Below, piece after piece: positions 15,281-24,960 of a stretch of 64,000 bases of DNA. The translations under genes and the position numbers were made by a program. The stretch comes from Mucilaginibacter phenanthrenivorans (GTDB taxonomy: Bacteria > Bacteroidota > Bacteroidia > Sphingobacteriales > Sphingobacteriaceae): positions 22,228 to 86,227 of the forward strand of contig NZ_JAHVAP010000016.1 of the NCBI RefSeq assembly GCF_024721155.1, written 5' to 3'. The notes beneath the pieces were generated by a model, which was given only the letters and a program-made list of their open reading frames with translations, had not been told where the DNA came from and did no database searches. The stretch's first letter is position 1; every line of letters starts with the position of its first letter.

Positions 15281-17713
15281 CTATTCACTTTTAAGGGCCC
15301 TAATCGGGTTGGCTATTGCTGCTTTTATCGATTGAAAACTTACTGTTGCCAGTGCAATCACTATTGCTACTATCCCTGCTCCTGCAAAAATCCACCAGCT
15401 GATTGGTGCGCGATAGCTGAAATCCTGCAGCCATTTGTTCATAGCCCACCAAGCAATGGGTGAGGCGATTACTATCGACAGTGCCACCAGCTTCACAAAA
15501 TCAAACGAAAGCAACCTGGTGATGCTTTGTACACTTGCGCCCAATACTTTTCTGATGCCTATTTCCTTGCTGCGCTGCTCAGCCATAAAGGCGGCCAGGG
15601 CAAACAAGCCAAGGCAGGCAATAATGATAGCGAGGATGGCGAAACTGGTGAAAATTTGGCCCATTTGCTGTACATCGGCATACATACTGGCAAAGCGTTC
15701 GTCCATAAACGTGTAGCGTAAAGGCTGTGCCGGCGAGATACCCTTCCAAAGTGAGCTTATTTCCGCAATGGTGCTGCGCATGTTACCGCCGTTTATTTTT
15801 ACCGAAACAATTGAATTGCTAATGCCATACGAAAGACAAAGTGCCTTGATCGGATCACGCAGCGATTCAAAATTAAAATCCTTAATCACGCCAATTATTC
15901 TTATTTGGTCAGTTCCATGCGTAATTGACTTACCAACCGGATCCTTGAGGTTGAGCTGTTTTGCCATTGTCTGGTTGATGATAACACCCTGGTTTTGCAC
16001 ATTGGCCGAGAAATTTGAGCCGGCCAGCAGCTTTATGCCAAATGTTTTAAAGTAACTATCATCAACGGTCCAGAACTGCGTATCAATGCCCGATTCGATT
16101 TTTGATTTCCCATAGTTGAACATGGTGTTACCATTCCTTTTTGTGCCGGCAACCGGAAGGTAATCACTAACAGAAACGCTTTTTATCGATGATAATTTAA
16201 GTAATTCTTCTTTCAGCGTTTTCACGCCATTATCGCCTAGCGTATTTGTACCCTGCAGCATCAGCACCTGGTCCTTATTATAACCCGTATCCTTATTGAG
16301 GATATACTGCATCTGGTTATAAATAACAAAGGTACTGATGATCAATATGATGGATGTGGTGAACTGGAAAACCACCAGGCCATTACGCAACACCGAGTTT
16401 TTGCTCCCTGTGCTGATAGAACCCTTCAGCACGCTGGCTGGTTTAAATGACGAAAGATAAAAAGCAGGGTAGATTCCTGCCAGTACACCTACTATCAATG
16501 CGCTTGCCAGGATGATCAGGATAAATGAAGGCGACAGCCACGGCATGCTCAGCGTTTTTGAGGCCAGTATATTAAAATACGGCAATATTGCCCAGGCAAG
16601 TACTAAGCCGGCCGCAAATGAGAGAACACTGTACAACATTGATTCGGCCAGGAATTGATTGATAAGGCCACCCCGGGTTGAACCAACCACTTTGCGCAGA
16701 CCTACCTCCTTTGCACGATTTGCCGATTTTGCGGTAGACAGATTGATAAAGTTAATGCAGGCTATAGTTAATATAAACCCCGCAATTGCACCGAACAACC
16801 AAATAAAGCGAATATCGCCACGGTTGTTGGTTTCATCATACATATTGTATGATTTTAAATGAACATCACCAATTGGCTGCAATTGAAATGACAGCTTGTT
16901 TACTTCTGTCCGGGCATCCTTATAGCCGCTTTTTAGCAGGTTGGGTAAAATGTAATTCTTATCAATATCCGCAGTTATTTTCTTTTCAAGCTGCGCAACG
17001 TTCGCCCCCGGTTTTAACATAACATAAGTGGGGTAATTGCTGGCGTCCCAGGTCTGCTGCTCCCCGGGCCATTGGGCCTTATCCGTAAGGGTAAGCATAA
17101 AATCATACTGCAGGTGTGATGTGGTTGGGAAATTCTCCATCACACCGCCAATTCTATAAGGCTTTGTTTGATCTCCATTTAAAAACATCACTTTGCCAAC
17201 AGGGTTCTGATTCGGAAAGTATTTATCCGCCTTCCGTTTTGAAATAACCATGGTGTTTGGCTCGGCAAGCGCTTTCGCCCTGTCGCCGTACACCATCGGC
17301 AGCTTTAGCATGTCCAGCAATTGCTGATCGGCATAAGTAAAGCCTTCTTCGTGGGTATTCTCTACCTGGTCGGCACGCCTGAGTTCATTGCTGCCGGCAC
17401 CCCAAAAAAGAGAATTGGGCATTAAACGTGCAGATTTTTCAATTTCAGGAAAATCCGCCTTTAATGCTGCGGCCATTGGTGCAGGGTAATCAGTTCCCCG
17501 TTCCATTTTTCCATCGTGCGTATAAACTTCAATAACCCGATAAATACGGTCAGCATCGGGGTATGTTTTATCATAGCTCAGCTCATCCTTAATATAAAGG
17601 CCGATCAATAAACAGGCGGCAATGCTCAACGCAAAGCCACCAATCTTGATGGCTCCATACATTTTTTGCTTATTCAATTGCCGCAAAGCAATTTTTAGAT
17701 AGTTCTTTATCAT
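15281..17713 (-). CDS. FtsX/MacB-type ABC transporter permease (paralogue 2)
   Basis: This 810-residue paralogue has the same layout: an N-terminal helix after MIKNYLKIALRQLNKQKMYG, a large periplasmic domain, a first FtsX block (KEVGLRKVVGSTR), a second periplasmic domain and a final FtsX block (KEIGIRKVLGASV), ending in IKAAIANPIRALKSE. It diverges from its neighbours mainly in the periplasmic parts, which suggests different cargo or partners. It shares the array's direction of transcription and is separated from paralogue 1 by repeat DNA and from paralogue 3 by 86 bp. Confidence 0.88.
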   Translation of the reverse strand: MIKNYLKIALRQLNKQKMYGAIKIGGFALSIAACLLIGLYIKDELSYDKTYPDADRIYRVIEVYTHDGKMERGTDYPAPMAAALKADFPEIEKSARLMPNSLFWGAGSNELRRADQVENTHEEGFTYADQQLLDMLKLPMVYGDRAKALAEPNTMVISKRKADKYFPNQNPVGKVMFLNGDQTKPYRIGGVMENFPTTSHLQYDFMLTLTDKAQWPGEQQTWDASNYPTYVMLKPGANVAQLEKKITADIDKNYILPNLLKSGYKDARTEVNKLSFQLQPIGDVHLKSYNMYDETNNRGDIRFIWLFGAIAGFILTIACINFINLSTAKSANRAKEVGLRKVVGSTRGGLINQFLAESMLYSVLSFAAGLVLAWAILPYFNILASKTLSMPWLSPSFILIILASALIVGVLAGIYPAFYLSSFKPASVLKGSISTGSKNSVLRNGLVVFQFTTSIILIISTFVIYNQMQYILNKDTGYNKDQVLMLQGTNTLGDNGVKTLKEELLKLSSIKSVSVSDYLPVAGTKRNGNTMFNYGKSKIESGIDTQFWTVDDSYFKTFGIKLLAGSNFSANVQNQGVIINQTMAKQLNLKDPVGKSITHGTDQIRIIGVIKDFNFESLRDPIKALCLSYGISNSIVSVKINGGNMRSTIAEISSLWKGISPAQPLRYTFMDERFASMYADVQQMGQIFTSFAILAIIIACLGLFALAAFMAEQRSKEIGIRKVLGASVQSITRLLSFDFVKLVALSIVIASPIAWWAMNKWLQDFSYRAPISWWIFAGAGIVAIVIALATVSFQSIKAAIANPIRALKSE

Positions 17714-17799
17714 TTTAGTTTATTGGTTCAATTGTTCATTAGTTCATTGGTAACACGTGGAAATAAGTTTTATCCCATATTAACTAATCTCTAATTAAC

Positions 17800-20229
17800 T
17801 CACTCCGTTTTAAGGCTCTTCACCGGGTTCATTAAAGCTGCCTTTATTGCCTGGAAGCTGACGGTAAACAGGGCTATAAACATGGCTAATATTCCGGCAA
17901 GGGCAAACATCCACCAGCTTAACGGGATGCGGTAGGCAAAGGCCTGCAGCCATTTACTCATTCCGTACCAGGCTATTGGTGTTGCAATTACAAATGATAC
18001 ACCTACAAGTATTAAGAAATCTCTTGATAAAAGCTGAACTATTCCTGATACACTTGAGCCCAGCACCTTGCGGATGCCAATCTCTTTGCTCCTTTGCTCG
18101 GCGCTGAATGCCGCGAGTCCAAATAAACCAAGGCAGGAGATCAGGATAGCTACTAAGGTAAATGAATTAATGATCTGCGACAGTACAATTTCCTTTTCAT
18201 ACTGTTTTTGCACCTCGCTGTCCAGGAACGAATATTCAAAAGGTACTGCGGGCAAGTCCTTTTTCCAGATTGCACCAATTTGGCTTAATAATGCCTTGTA
18301 ATCCTTGCTGTTTGTTGACACCACCATACAATTTAAGTCGGAGGGATCTTTGTCATATACCAGCATAAAGGGGCGCACATCTGCATGCAATGAGTTATAG
18401 TTAAAATCCTTCATCACACCTGCAACCGTAACATATGATGCCGGGTTGTTGCCATATTGTGAATACAGCTTCGCACCTATAGCAGTTTGCTCATTTAGGT
18501 TCAATCTTTTTGCGAGCGTTTGGTTTATAAGCACCTTACCTGAATCTTCCCGCATAAAGTCCCTGCCGGTTAGTAGTTTAATGCCGTTTGTTTTTACAAA
18601 ATATTGGTCGCAGGCTATGTTTTGCGCATCAATAGCTGTAGCCATATTACCGCCTTCCGGATAAACGCCATGGTCATGCATTACAAACTGGCTCAGATAA
18701 TTATCAGCGCTGCTAACGGCTTTGATATCCGCAATCTGCCGCAGATCATTTGCTAGTACAGTCATTTTGTTTTGTGTGTCGTTGGTATAAAAATTAAACA
18801 CCAGTTTTTGGTTCACATCAAACCCAAGGTCCTTCTTTTTAATGAAATTCAGCTGGCTATAGATAATAATGATGCCGGTGATCAACACGATTGATAACAC
18901 AAACTGGAACACTACCAACGAACGGCGAATCCCGGCCGCAGAAACCTTGCTGGTAAAATTACCCTTGATAACCTTTATAGCCTCAAATGCCGATAAATAG
19001 AACGCAGGATAACTACCGGCAACTAATCCGGTAACCAACACCAGCGAACCCAGCATTAACCAGAGCCGGTAATCGGCAAAAAAAGCAAGTTTGATATCAG
19101 CCTGGGTTATATTATTAAGATAAGGCAACACCATCCATAATAACGGTAAGGCAATAATTACACCTATGAAAGATAATAGAAATGATTCGCCAAGGAACTG
19201 CTTGATCAGGTCATATTTTCCAGCGCCTATAACTTTACGTACGCCAACTTCCTTTGCCCTTTTTGAGGCCCTTGCTGTTGAAAGGTTCATGAAGTTGATA
19301 CAGGCGATCACCTGGATCATCACCGCGATTAATACAAGGATGAAGAGGAATGAGGGATCAGCAGTTTGAGATGGTTCTATATCGAAGCCTCCTGTGGTAT
19401 GAATAGCAGTTATCTGTTGCAAATGAAGCTCCTTGGTCATACCTAACGTCTTCATTTCCTGCCCGGCATGCAGATTTAAAAATGCAGGCAGTTTTTTCTC
19501 CAGTGTCTTTGCATCAGCCCCGGGGCGTAGTTTTATATAAGCATATAAAAAGTTGTTACCTGCCCATTCAACATTATTTGCGAACGAAAGCCCGGCAGCA
19601 CCGCTTTTCATAGAGATAAACATATTGCCCTCCAGGTGCGATTTGCCCAGACTTTCGTCAATCACGCCGGTTATTTTAAAATCGTGCTTGCCGTATGAAT
19701 CGTTGATATTTATCAGTTTACCAAGCGCACTTTGGTTCCCAAAAAGCTTTACTGCAGTAGGTTTCAGCAACACTATTGAGTAGGGTTCATCCAGCGCATG
19801 TGGTGCATGGCCCTCCACAAAGTGATAGCTGAACATGTCGAAAAAGGTTGAATCGACATAAAATGCACCTTTTTCATAAAACGATTGCTCTTTATAGCGC
19901 AGCAAATGCTCCTTTGCGCCCAGCATATCTGTTTTAATAACCCGCACATAGTTTTGGATTTCGGGAAAATTGCTCTTCATTGCAGGTGTAATGGGCGGCG
20001 AAGATGCGGCACCATGGTGTCTGTCACCGGTTAATGTCAGGTCCGTAGTAACGCGGTAAATATTGGCTGCGTCCCTGTGCTGTTTATCATAACTGTACTG
20101 ACTTTGCACGTATAACAAAATGTACAGGCAGCATAGCGTACCGGCGGCCAGTCCGAAAATATTTATAAAGCTGAACGTTTTATTTTTCAGCAGAAAACGA
20201 AAGGCAGTTTTAAGATAGCTTTTTAACAT
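17800..20229 (-). CDS. FtsX/MacB-type ABC transporter permease (paralogue 3)
   Basis: This 809-residue paralogue starts MLKSYLKTAFRFLLKNKTFSFINIFG. Motifs KEVGVRKVIGAGK and KEIGIRKVLGSSV mark the two FtsX blocks, and it ends IKAALMNPVKSLKTE. The in-frame TTG nine bases upstream is rejected in favour of ATG at 20229. The 470-bp upstream region carries two TGTCCGGTT direct repeats 22 bp apart, which could bind a regulator. Confidence 0.88.
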   Translation of the reverse strand: MLKSYLKTAFRFLLKNKTFSFINIFGLAAGTLCCLYILLYVQSQYSYDKQHRDAANIYRVTTDLTLTGDRHHGAASSPPITPAMKSNFPEIQNYVRVIKTDMLGAKEHLLRYKEQSFYEKGAFYVDSTFFDMFSYHFVEGHAPHALDEPYSIVLLKPTAVKLFGNQSALGKLININDSYGKHDFKITGVIDESLGKSHLEGNMFISMKSGAAGLSFANNVEWAGNNFLYAYIKLRPGADAKTLEKKLPAFLNLHAGQEMKTLGMTKELHLQQITAIHTTGGFDIEPSQTADPSFLFILVLIAVMIQVIACINFMNLSTARASKRAKEVGVRKVIGAGKYDLIKQFLGESFLLSFIGVIIALPLLWMVLPYLNNITQADIKLAFFADYRLWLMLGSLVLVTGLVAGSYPAFYLSAFEAIKVIKGNFTSKVSAAGIRRSLVVFQFVLSIVLITGIIIIYSQLNFIKKKDLGFDVNQKLVFNFYTNDTQNKMTVLANDLRQIADIKAVSSADNYLSQFVMHDHGVYPEGGNMATAIDAQNIACDQYFVKTNGIKLLTGRDFMREDSGKVLINQTLAKRLNLNEQTAIGAKLYSQYGNNPASYVTVAGVMKDFNYNSLHADVRPFMLVYDKDPSDLNCMVVSTNSKDYKALLSQIGAIWKKDLPAVPFEYSFLDSEVQKQYEKEIVLSQIINSFTLVAILISCLGLFGLAAFSAEQRSKEIGIRKVLGSSVSGIVQLLSRDFLILVGVSFVIATPIAWYGMSKWLQAFAYRIPLSWWMFALAGILAMFIALFTVSFQAIKAALMNPVKSLKTE

Positions 20230-20373
20230 AATGTTCAATCATTAGTTCACTTTTTCATCAGTATATTGGTAGCCAGGTGAGAGACCTGCTTCCTGATTTT
20301 AATTGACTAAGAAAATGCCAAAGGATTAATTAGCTAATTACCAATTGTTTATATTTATTTAATCGATTTTATT

Positions 20374-20404
20374 TGTCCGGTTTTGATACAGTTGATGTCC
20401 GGTT
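20374..20404. promoter_or_regulatory. Direct repeats TGTCCGGTT (22-bp period), candidate operator
   Basis: TGTCCGGTTTT at 20374-20384 and TGTCCGGTT at 20396-20404 are spaced by exactly 22 bp, two helical turns, upstream of paralogue 3. A third copy, TGTCCGGTTTT at 23281-23291, lies upstream of paralogue 4. Nine-base direct repeats two turns apart are typical of LytTR-type response-regulator sites; assigning that class here is inference. Confidence 0.4.
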
Positions 20405-20562
20405 ATGCTTGAACCCCGATCGGTCTGCTCCGTCCGCAAATAGCAATACAGATTTGTAAACAAATCCTGTAATACCTATACAACGAATTCAGTTAGTTCT
20501 AAGATGAACATACAGTTGATTATTAAAAAGATAAGGATTAAATAGCTTGTTGTTTGTTTGTG

Positions 20563-20614
20563 GTGTCCTGAATATGGAAAACACCTTCAGTCCTCCATAT
20601 TCGGGCACTTTTTT
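20563..20614 (+). terminator. Strong rho-independent terminator without an annotated gene upstream
   Basis: A 15-16-bp stem (gtgtcctgaatatgga at 20563-20578 with tccatattcgggcac at 20594-20608) is followed by six T. The direction is plus, whereas both flanking genes are on the minus strand. The 469-bp intergenic stretch 20239-20707 has no credible coding sequence; besides this terminator it holds the two direct repeats and a small acagatttg/caaatcctgt hairpin near 20450-20474. Confidence 0.7.
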
Positions 20615-20707
20615 CTTTCGCTTCTTTTTTATTTTTGACGACGATTATCCCGCCAATGGGTTTGGATTTTAGTCTTTGAACGCTTATCGTGCTAAATTAA
20701 TTTACGA

Positions 20708-23143
20708 TCATTCGCCTCTCAAACTTTTAACGGGGTTCATCATGGCTGCTTTAATCGATTGAAAGCTTATGGTCAATAGGGCTATAAAGATTGCCACGAT
20801 GCCCGACAATGCAAACATCCACCAGCTTATCGCGATACGGTAAACAAAATTTTGCAGCCAGCGGTCCATCAAATACCAGGCGACGGGAGATGCGACTACC
20901 AATGCAGCCAGCACCAGGACGACGAAATCTTTGGAGAGCATTAGGGTAATATTGCTGACACTTGCGCCAAGCACTTTCCGTATCCCGATCTCTGCGGTTC
21001 TTCTTTTAGTGGTAAATATGGTCAGGCCAAATAATCCAATGCAGGAAATAAAGATAACAATGATTGTTGCTGCGTTAATCAGCTTTGCTGTCCGGTAATC
21101 CTTTTCATACAAAAGCGCTATCGATTCATCAAAAAAACGAAAGTCAAATACCTCCCCCGGATACATCGCCTTCCATGATCTTTCGATCATTGCCAGGGTT
21201 GTCTTCAATGCTGCCGCCTTTTCGCCGCTGACTGTCAGCTTAACGGCGAGGTCCTGCTGCACCTTTGGAATATTCACGATACAAACGGGTTTGATGGTTT
21301 CGTGGAAGGATTTTTCATGAAAGTCGGCAACTACGCCCACAATGGGGTAAGGCTTGTTTTGATAATGCAGCATTTTTCCGATAGCTTCCTGTGGTTCACG
21401 AAGCCCAAGCAAGTGCAAAAAGGTTTCATTAATAACATATTCCTTCAAGCTGTCCGCCGGTAAAAGGTTCCGTCCGGCAAGCAGCTTCATACCGTATAGC
21501 GACAAATAATGTTCATCTCCTGACAATTCAGGTATACGGGTCTCAGCTCCGTTTATCCCGTTCAATTTCAGCGCGATGTTGCCATCTCTGCCGTCCATAG
21601 GCGTGTACTGTTCGCTGGCTACCATATTTACGCCCGGGATCTGTTTCAATTGTTGTGCAAGTACATTCATTTGTTTTGCAGGAGCCTTACGGCTGGTTGG
21701 CAAGATAACAATGGCATCGGTATTGAAACCTATCGCTTTGCTGCGGGTATAGCTTAATTGCTGGTGAACAACCAGGCTGCCGATAATAAAAACAAGCGAC
21801 AGGGTGAATTGAAAAACAATTAATCCTTTTCTCAGCCACCAATGTCGGCCACCGGGGGTTGCAGTACCCCGCAGGCTTAAAGCCGGGGCGTAGGCCGCTA
21901 ATGTCCTTGCAGGGTACAGGCCCGCAAATAAGCAAGTTACCAGCGTTATCGCTGATATGAAAAGAAGGGTATTGGTTTCCATCAGCCTGAAACTGACTCC
22001 AGGGGGAATAAATGCCTTAAATACAGAAAGTACTGGGTTAACCGATAACAAGGCAATGATCAAGGCAAAAAAAGTTACCAGAAATGTTTCTATAAGGAAC
22101 TGCAGCATGATACCTGTCTTGCTGCTTCCCATGATTTTCCTAACCGCCATTTCCCGCGTGCGCTGAATGGATTGGGCGGTGGCAAGGTTGACGAAGTTAA
22201 CCAGGGCGAGCAGCAGTATGAATACAGCGGTGCCTATCATTCCATATACAATGGGGAGGTCAGCCGTGCGGATCGGATTTTCCACAACATCTGCATCAAA
22301 GTGCACTTTGGTAATTGGTTCCAGCCACAGGTTGAGTTTGACATCCGGGTTTTTCGGGGCATAGGCTTTAACGATAGCGGCAAACCCGGCATTTACCTTG
22401 TCCTGACTGGTACCCGGAGCCAATTTAACAAAAGCCTGGGTGGACATATGGTTCCAGTCGTCGGCAAAAGCCTTTTTCAGGAAACTGTTTTGCACGGTAC
22501 TGTAAGAAATAAAATCGGTAAAGGCGAAGTCTGTATTTTTCTTCCAGTCTTCAACAATTCCTGAGATCTGTACGCGGAGCGAATCGTCATAAACAATCTC
22601 CCGGCCAAGCAAGCTCCCGGGATCAACGTAACCAAAATATTTTTGTGCCCGGCTCAGGGTAAGCACTACTTTATAAGGCTGATTTAAAGCAGTCTCTTGA
22701 TTTCCGGCAAGCCAGTGGTAACTAAATATCTTGAAATATTGAGGCTCTGCTACTATTGTGCCCGGATAGTACGCTCCGTCGATTGAACTGTCAAACTTTT
22801 TGACCCGCTTATTGCCGTCAGGCACAGTTATTTTGGCATAATACATGCTTACTGCAGAAATCGCTTCCACGCCAGGAAGTTCACGACGGGTAGCAGCCAC
22901 CGACGAAAAGGGCACTTTACTCATGACGTCCTGATCGCCAGCAGCAAAATGAGAGGTAGTCATCACCCGGAAGATGCGATCCTTATCCGGATGGAAGGTA
23001 TCAAAGCTTAATTCATAACCGGAGATCAGGTAAATGACTACGCAAGCGCATATCCCTAAAGCCAATCCAAGAACATTAATTGAGGTATATATTTTATTGC
23101 GCCAGAGGATGCGCCAGGCTGTCTTGAAATAGTTGGTAAACAT
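20708..23143 (-). CDS. FtsX/MacB-type ABC transporter permease (paralogue 4)
   Basis: This 811-residue paralogue is the first gene of the array in transcription order. It starts MFTNYFKTAWRILWRNKIYTSINVLGLALG and ends IKAAMMNPVKSLRGE. The FtsX motifs are REMAVRKIMGSSK and AEIGIRKVLGASV, the first less typical than in the other three copies. It is the most divergent copy and is separated from paralogue 3 by the longest gap, so it probably has its own promoter in 23144-23371. No ATPase gene is adjacent. Confidence 0.88.
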   Translation of the reverse strand: MFTNYFKTAWRILWRNKIYTSINVLGLALGICACVVIYLISGYELSFDTFHPDKDRIFRVMTTSHFAAGDQDVMSKVPFSSVAATRRELPGVEAISAVSMYYAKITVPDGNKRVKKFDSSIDGAYYPGTIVAEPQYFKIFSYHWLAGNQETALNQPYKVVLTLSRAQKYFGYVDPGSLLGREIVYDDSLRVQISGIVEDWKKNTDFAFTDFISYSTVQNSFLKKAFADDWNHMSTQAFVKLAPGTSQDKVNAGFAAIVKAYAPKNPDVKLNLWLEPITKVHFDADVVENPIRTADLPIVYGMIGTAVFILLLALVNFVNLATAQSIQRTREMAVRKIMGSSKTGIMLQFLIETFLVTFFALIIALLSVNPVLSVFKAFIPPGVSFRLMETNTLLFISAITLVTCLFAGLYPARTLAAYAPALSLRGTATPGGRHWWLRKGLIVFQFTLSLVFIIGSLVVHQQLSYTRSKAIGFNTDAIVILPTSRKAPAKQMNVLAQQLKQIPGVNMVASEQYTPMDGRDGNIALKLNGINGAETRIPELSGDEHYLSLYGMKLLAGRNLLPADSLKEYVINETFLHLLGLREPQEAIGKMLHYQNKPYPIVGVVADFHEKSFHETIKPVCIVNIPKVQQDLAVKLTVSGEKAAALKTTLAMIERSWKAMYPGEVFDFRFFDESIALLYEKDYRTAKLINAATIIVIFISCIGLFGLTIFTTKRRTAEIGIRKVLGASVSNITLMLSKDFVVLVLAALVVASPVAWYLMDRWLQNFVYRIAISWWMFALSGIVAIFIALLTISFQSIKAAMMNPVKSLRGE

Positions 23144-23280
23144 TTGAATTGGCTTTAAGTGAACGGCTTAAAATAGACTATCAAAATAACCAATAAATTC
23201 GATGCCAAATAATAACTTTTTAATTATAAGATACTTATAACAAATTAACATAGAAAGCTGTATCGAAAACGAACAGAATG

Positions 23281-23291
23281 TGTCCGGTTTT
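23281..23291. promoter_or_regulatory. Third TGTCCGGTTTT copy upstream of paralogue 4
   Basis: This is identical over 11 bases to 20374-20384. A weaker TGTATCGAA lies exactly 22 bp before it (23259). The site lies between the divergent permease and serine-hydrolase genes, so it could affect either. Confidence 0.35.
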
Positions 23292-23371
23292 ATTGCCTGG
23301 TGACTAGGGGTTGACCTGTCCTGAAATAGCTATTGATGCAACGTTTCCAAACGATACGATGTCGTATGGAT

Positions 23372-24874
23372 ATGACGAAAAAATTACTATTATCAGTTAT
23401 AATGCTGATCATAACAAATAGATGGGCCAACGCCCAGGATATCCCAGCCAAATTAGATAGTTTGTTTAATTATCAATACACATCCCGGCAGTTAATCGGG
23501 AATGTATTGGTTGCTGAAGATGGGAAGGTATTATATCAAAAATCATTTGGCTATGCTGATATTCCTAACAAAATTCCAAATAACGACCAGTCAATTTTTG
23601 AGATAGGGTCCATTTCCAAAACCCTTACCTCAACCGCAATTTTACAGTTAGTACAAAAAAAGAAGATCGGTTTAAATGACCCATATAAAAAATATTTTCC
23701 CGGTTTCCCCTATCCGGATATTACTATACGGAATTTGCTTTCCCATACTTCGGGTTTGCCAAGAGACAGGTCGGATGTTTTTGACACACTGAGGAAAATA
23801 CAGCCCGAAAGGATGTTTGATTATCATGATATTTTACCGGCATTGGAAAAATATCACAGGCCTTTAATTTTTAAACCGGGTGATAAATGGGCGTACAGCA
23901 ATATTGGTTATAACCTGCTGGCAGTATTAATAGAAAAAGTTACTAACCTGCCATTTAATGTTTATATGAAAAAAAATATTTTTATCCCGGCAGGTATGGC
24001 GGATACCTATGTTAAAACCCTGTCCGATCCTAAAAACAGCCATTTGGTTAAAGGTTACTTTCATGACAAGCATTATCTAAACGAATTAAAAGAAGCAGAC
24101 CCTAACTGGGAAAAAGGCTATACACTATTTGTAGGTGAAGGCTACGTGTTCAGCACTACACCCGATATGTTAAAATTTGACGAGGCTTTGTACAACAATA
24201 AATTAGTATCGGCCGCATTATTGGCTGAAGCATATAAGCCAACTATATTAAATAATGGCCAAAAGGCAATTGCAGAAGGAGGCGGAGCAAGTAAGCTTTC
24301 CTACGGCTTGGGATGGTTTATTTTGAATGACACCACGGCAGGCCGGATCGTACTGCATTCGGGTTATAATCCTGGCGTATGGACTATCTTTTTTAGAAAT
24401 ATTTCAAAGAAGCAGAGCGTTATTATTTTGTCGAATGGGGAGATGGGACGCAATTTTGAAAGGGGCCTGAATGCTATGAACCTGTTAAACCATAAACACC
24501 TGGTAGCCAATAAACTATCAATGGCCGGGGTTTATATTAATACCTTATATGAGCAGGGACCCGATGCTGCTATTATACGGCTAATTCAAATGAGAAGCGA
24601 TACCGCGAATTTTTTTTATGCCGAGGGGCAGATGAATTATTTAGCTAACGAGTTGCTGGATAATGGATTCACCGATAAAGGCCTGGAAGCATCTAAGATT
24701 ACTGTTTTGATGACGCCAACGGCTGCCTGGTTGTATAAAGCTTATGGTGATTTGCTGCTTAAAGCAGATAAAAAACAAGATGCCGTAAAAATGTATAAAA
24801 AAACACTGGCTTTAAAGCCAGACGATAAGGGAGCAAAAGAAGCCTTAATGAAATTAGGAGAAAAAGAGCATTAA
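23372..24874 (+). CDS. Exported serine hydrolase (class C beta-lactamase/DD-peptidase-like) with C-terminal TPR-like region
   Basis: The protein has 500 residues from MTKKLLLSVIMLI, with a signal peptide ending RWANAQ. The Ser-x-x-Lys site is GSISKT (Ser80/Lys83), the second motif is Tyr-Ser-Asn in WAYSNIGYN, and the third is His-Ser-Gly in LHSGYNPG. This set is usual for the PF00144 beta-lactamase/esterase/DD-peptidase group. The C-terminal ~110 residues are helical and end in a TPR-like unit (DAVKMYKKTLALKPDD). It could act on peptidoglycan peptides or esters; true beta-lactamase activity is not implied. Upstream in-frame starts at 23333 and 23366 are possible. Confidence 0.85.
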   Translation: MTKKLLLSVIMLIITNRWANAQDIPAKLDSLFNYQYTSRQLIGNVLVAEDGKVLYQKSFGYADIPNKIPNNDQSIFEIGSISKTLTSTAILQLVQKKKIGLNDPYKKYFPGFPYPDITIRNLLSHTSGLPRDRSDVFDTLRKIQPERMFDYHDILPALEKYHRPLIFKPGDKWAYSNIGYNLLAVLIEKVTNLPFNVYMKKNIFIPAGMADTYVKTLSDPKNSHLVKGYFHDKHYLNELKEADPNWEKGYTLFVGEGYVFSTTPDMLKFDEALYNNKLVSAALLAEAYKPTILNNGQKAIAEGGGASKLSYGLGWFILNDTTAGRIVLHSGYNPGVWTIFFRNISKKQSVIILSNGEMGRNFERGLNAMNLLNHKHLVANKLSMAGVYINTLYEQGPDAAIIRLIQMRSDTANFFYAEGQMNYLANELLDNGFTDKGLEASKITVLMTPTAAWLYKAYGDLLLKADKKQDAVKMYKKTLALKPDDKGAKEALMKLGEKEH

Positions 24875-24896
24875 TGAAATTAGGAGAAAAAGAGCA
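24845..24896. repeat. Exact 26-bp tandem duplication at the gene's 3' end
   Basis: The unit starting ttaatgaaattaggag occurs at 24845-24870 and again at 24871-24896. The first copy encodes the last residues of the serine hydrolase (LMKLGEKEH), and the stop falls at the start of the second copy, which is noncoding. Confidence 0.9.
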
Positions 24897-24960
24897 TTAA
24901 TTCATTCTTAAATCTTATGAATCTTAGTTCTTACCTTAGATGTTCCAATAACAGCCAAAA

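Noticed and set aside
15435..15716. Open frames antisense to the ABC permeases
   Set aside because: They are complements of conserved FtsX coding sequence, with no independent codon or family signal.
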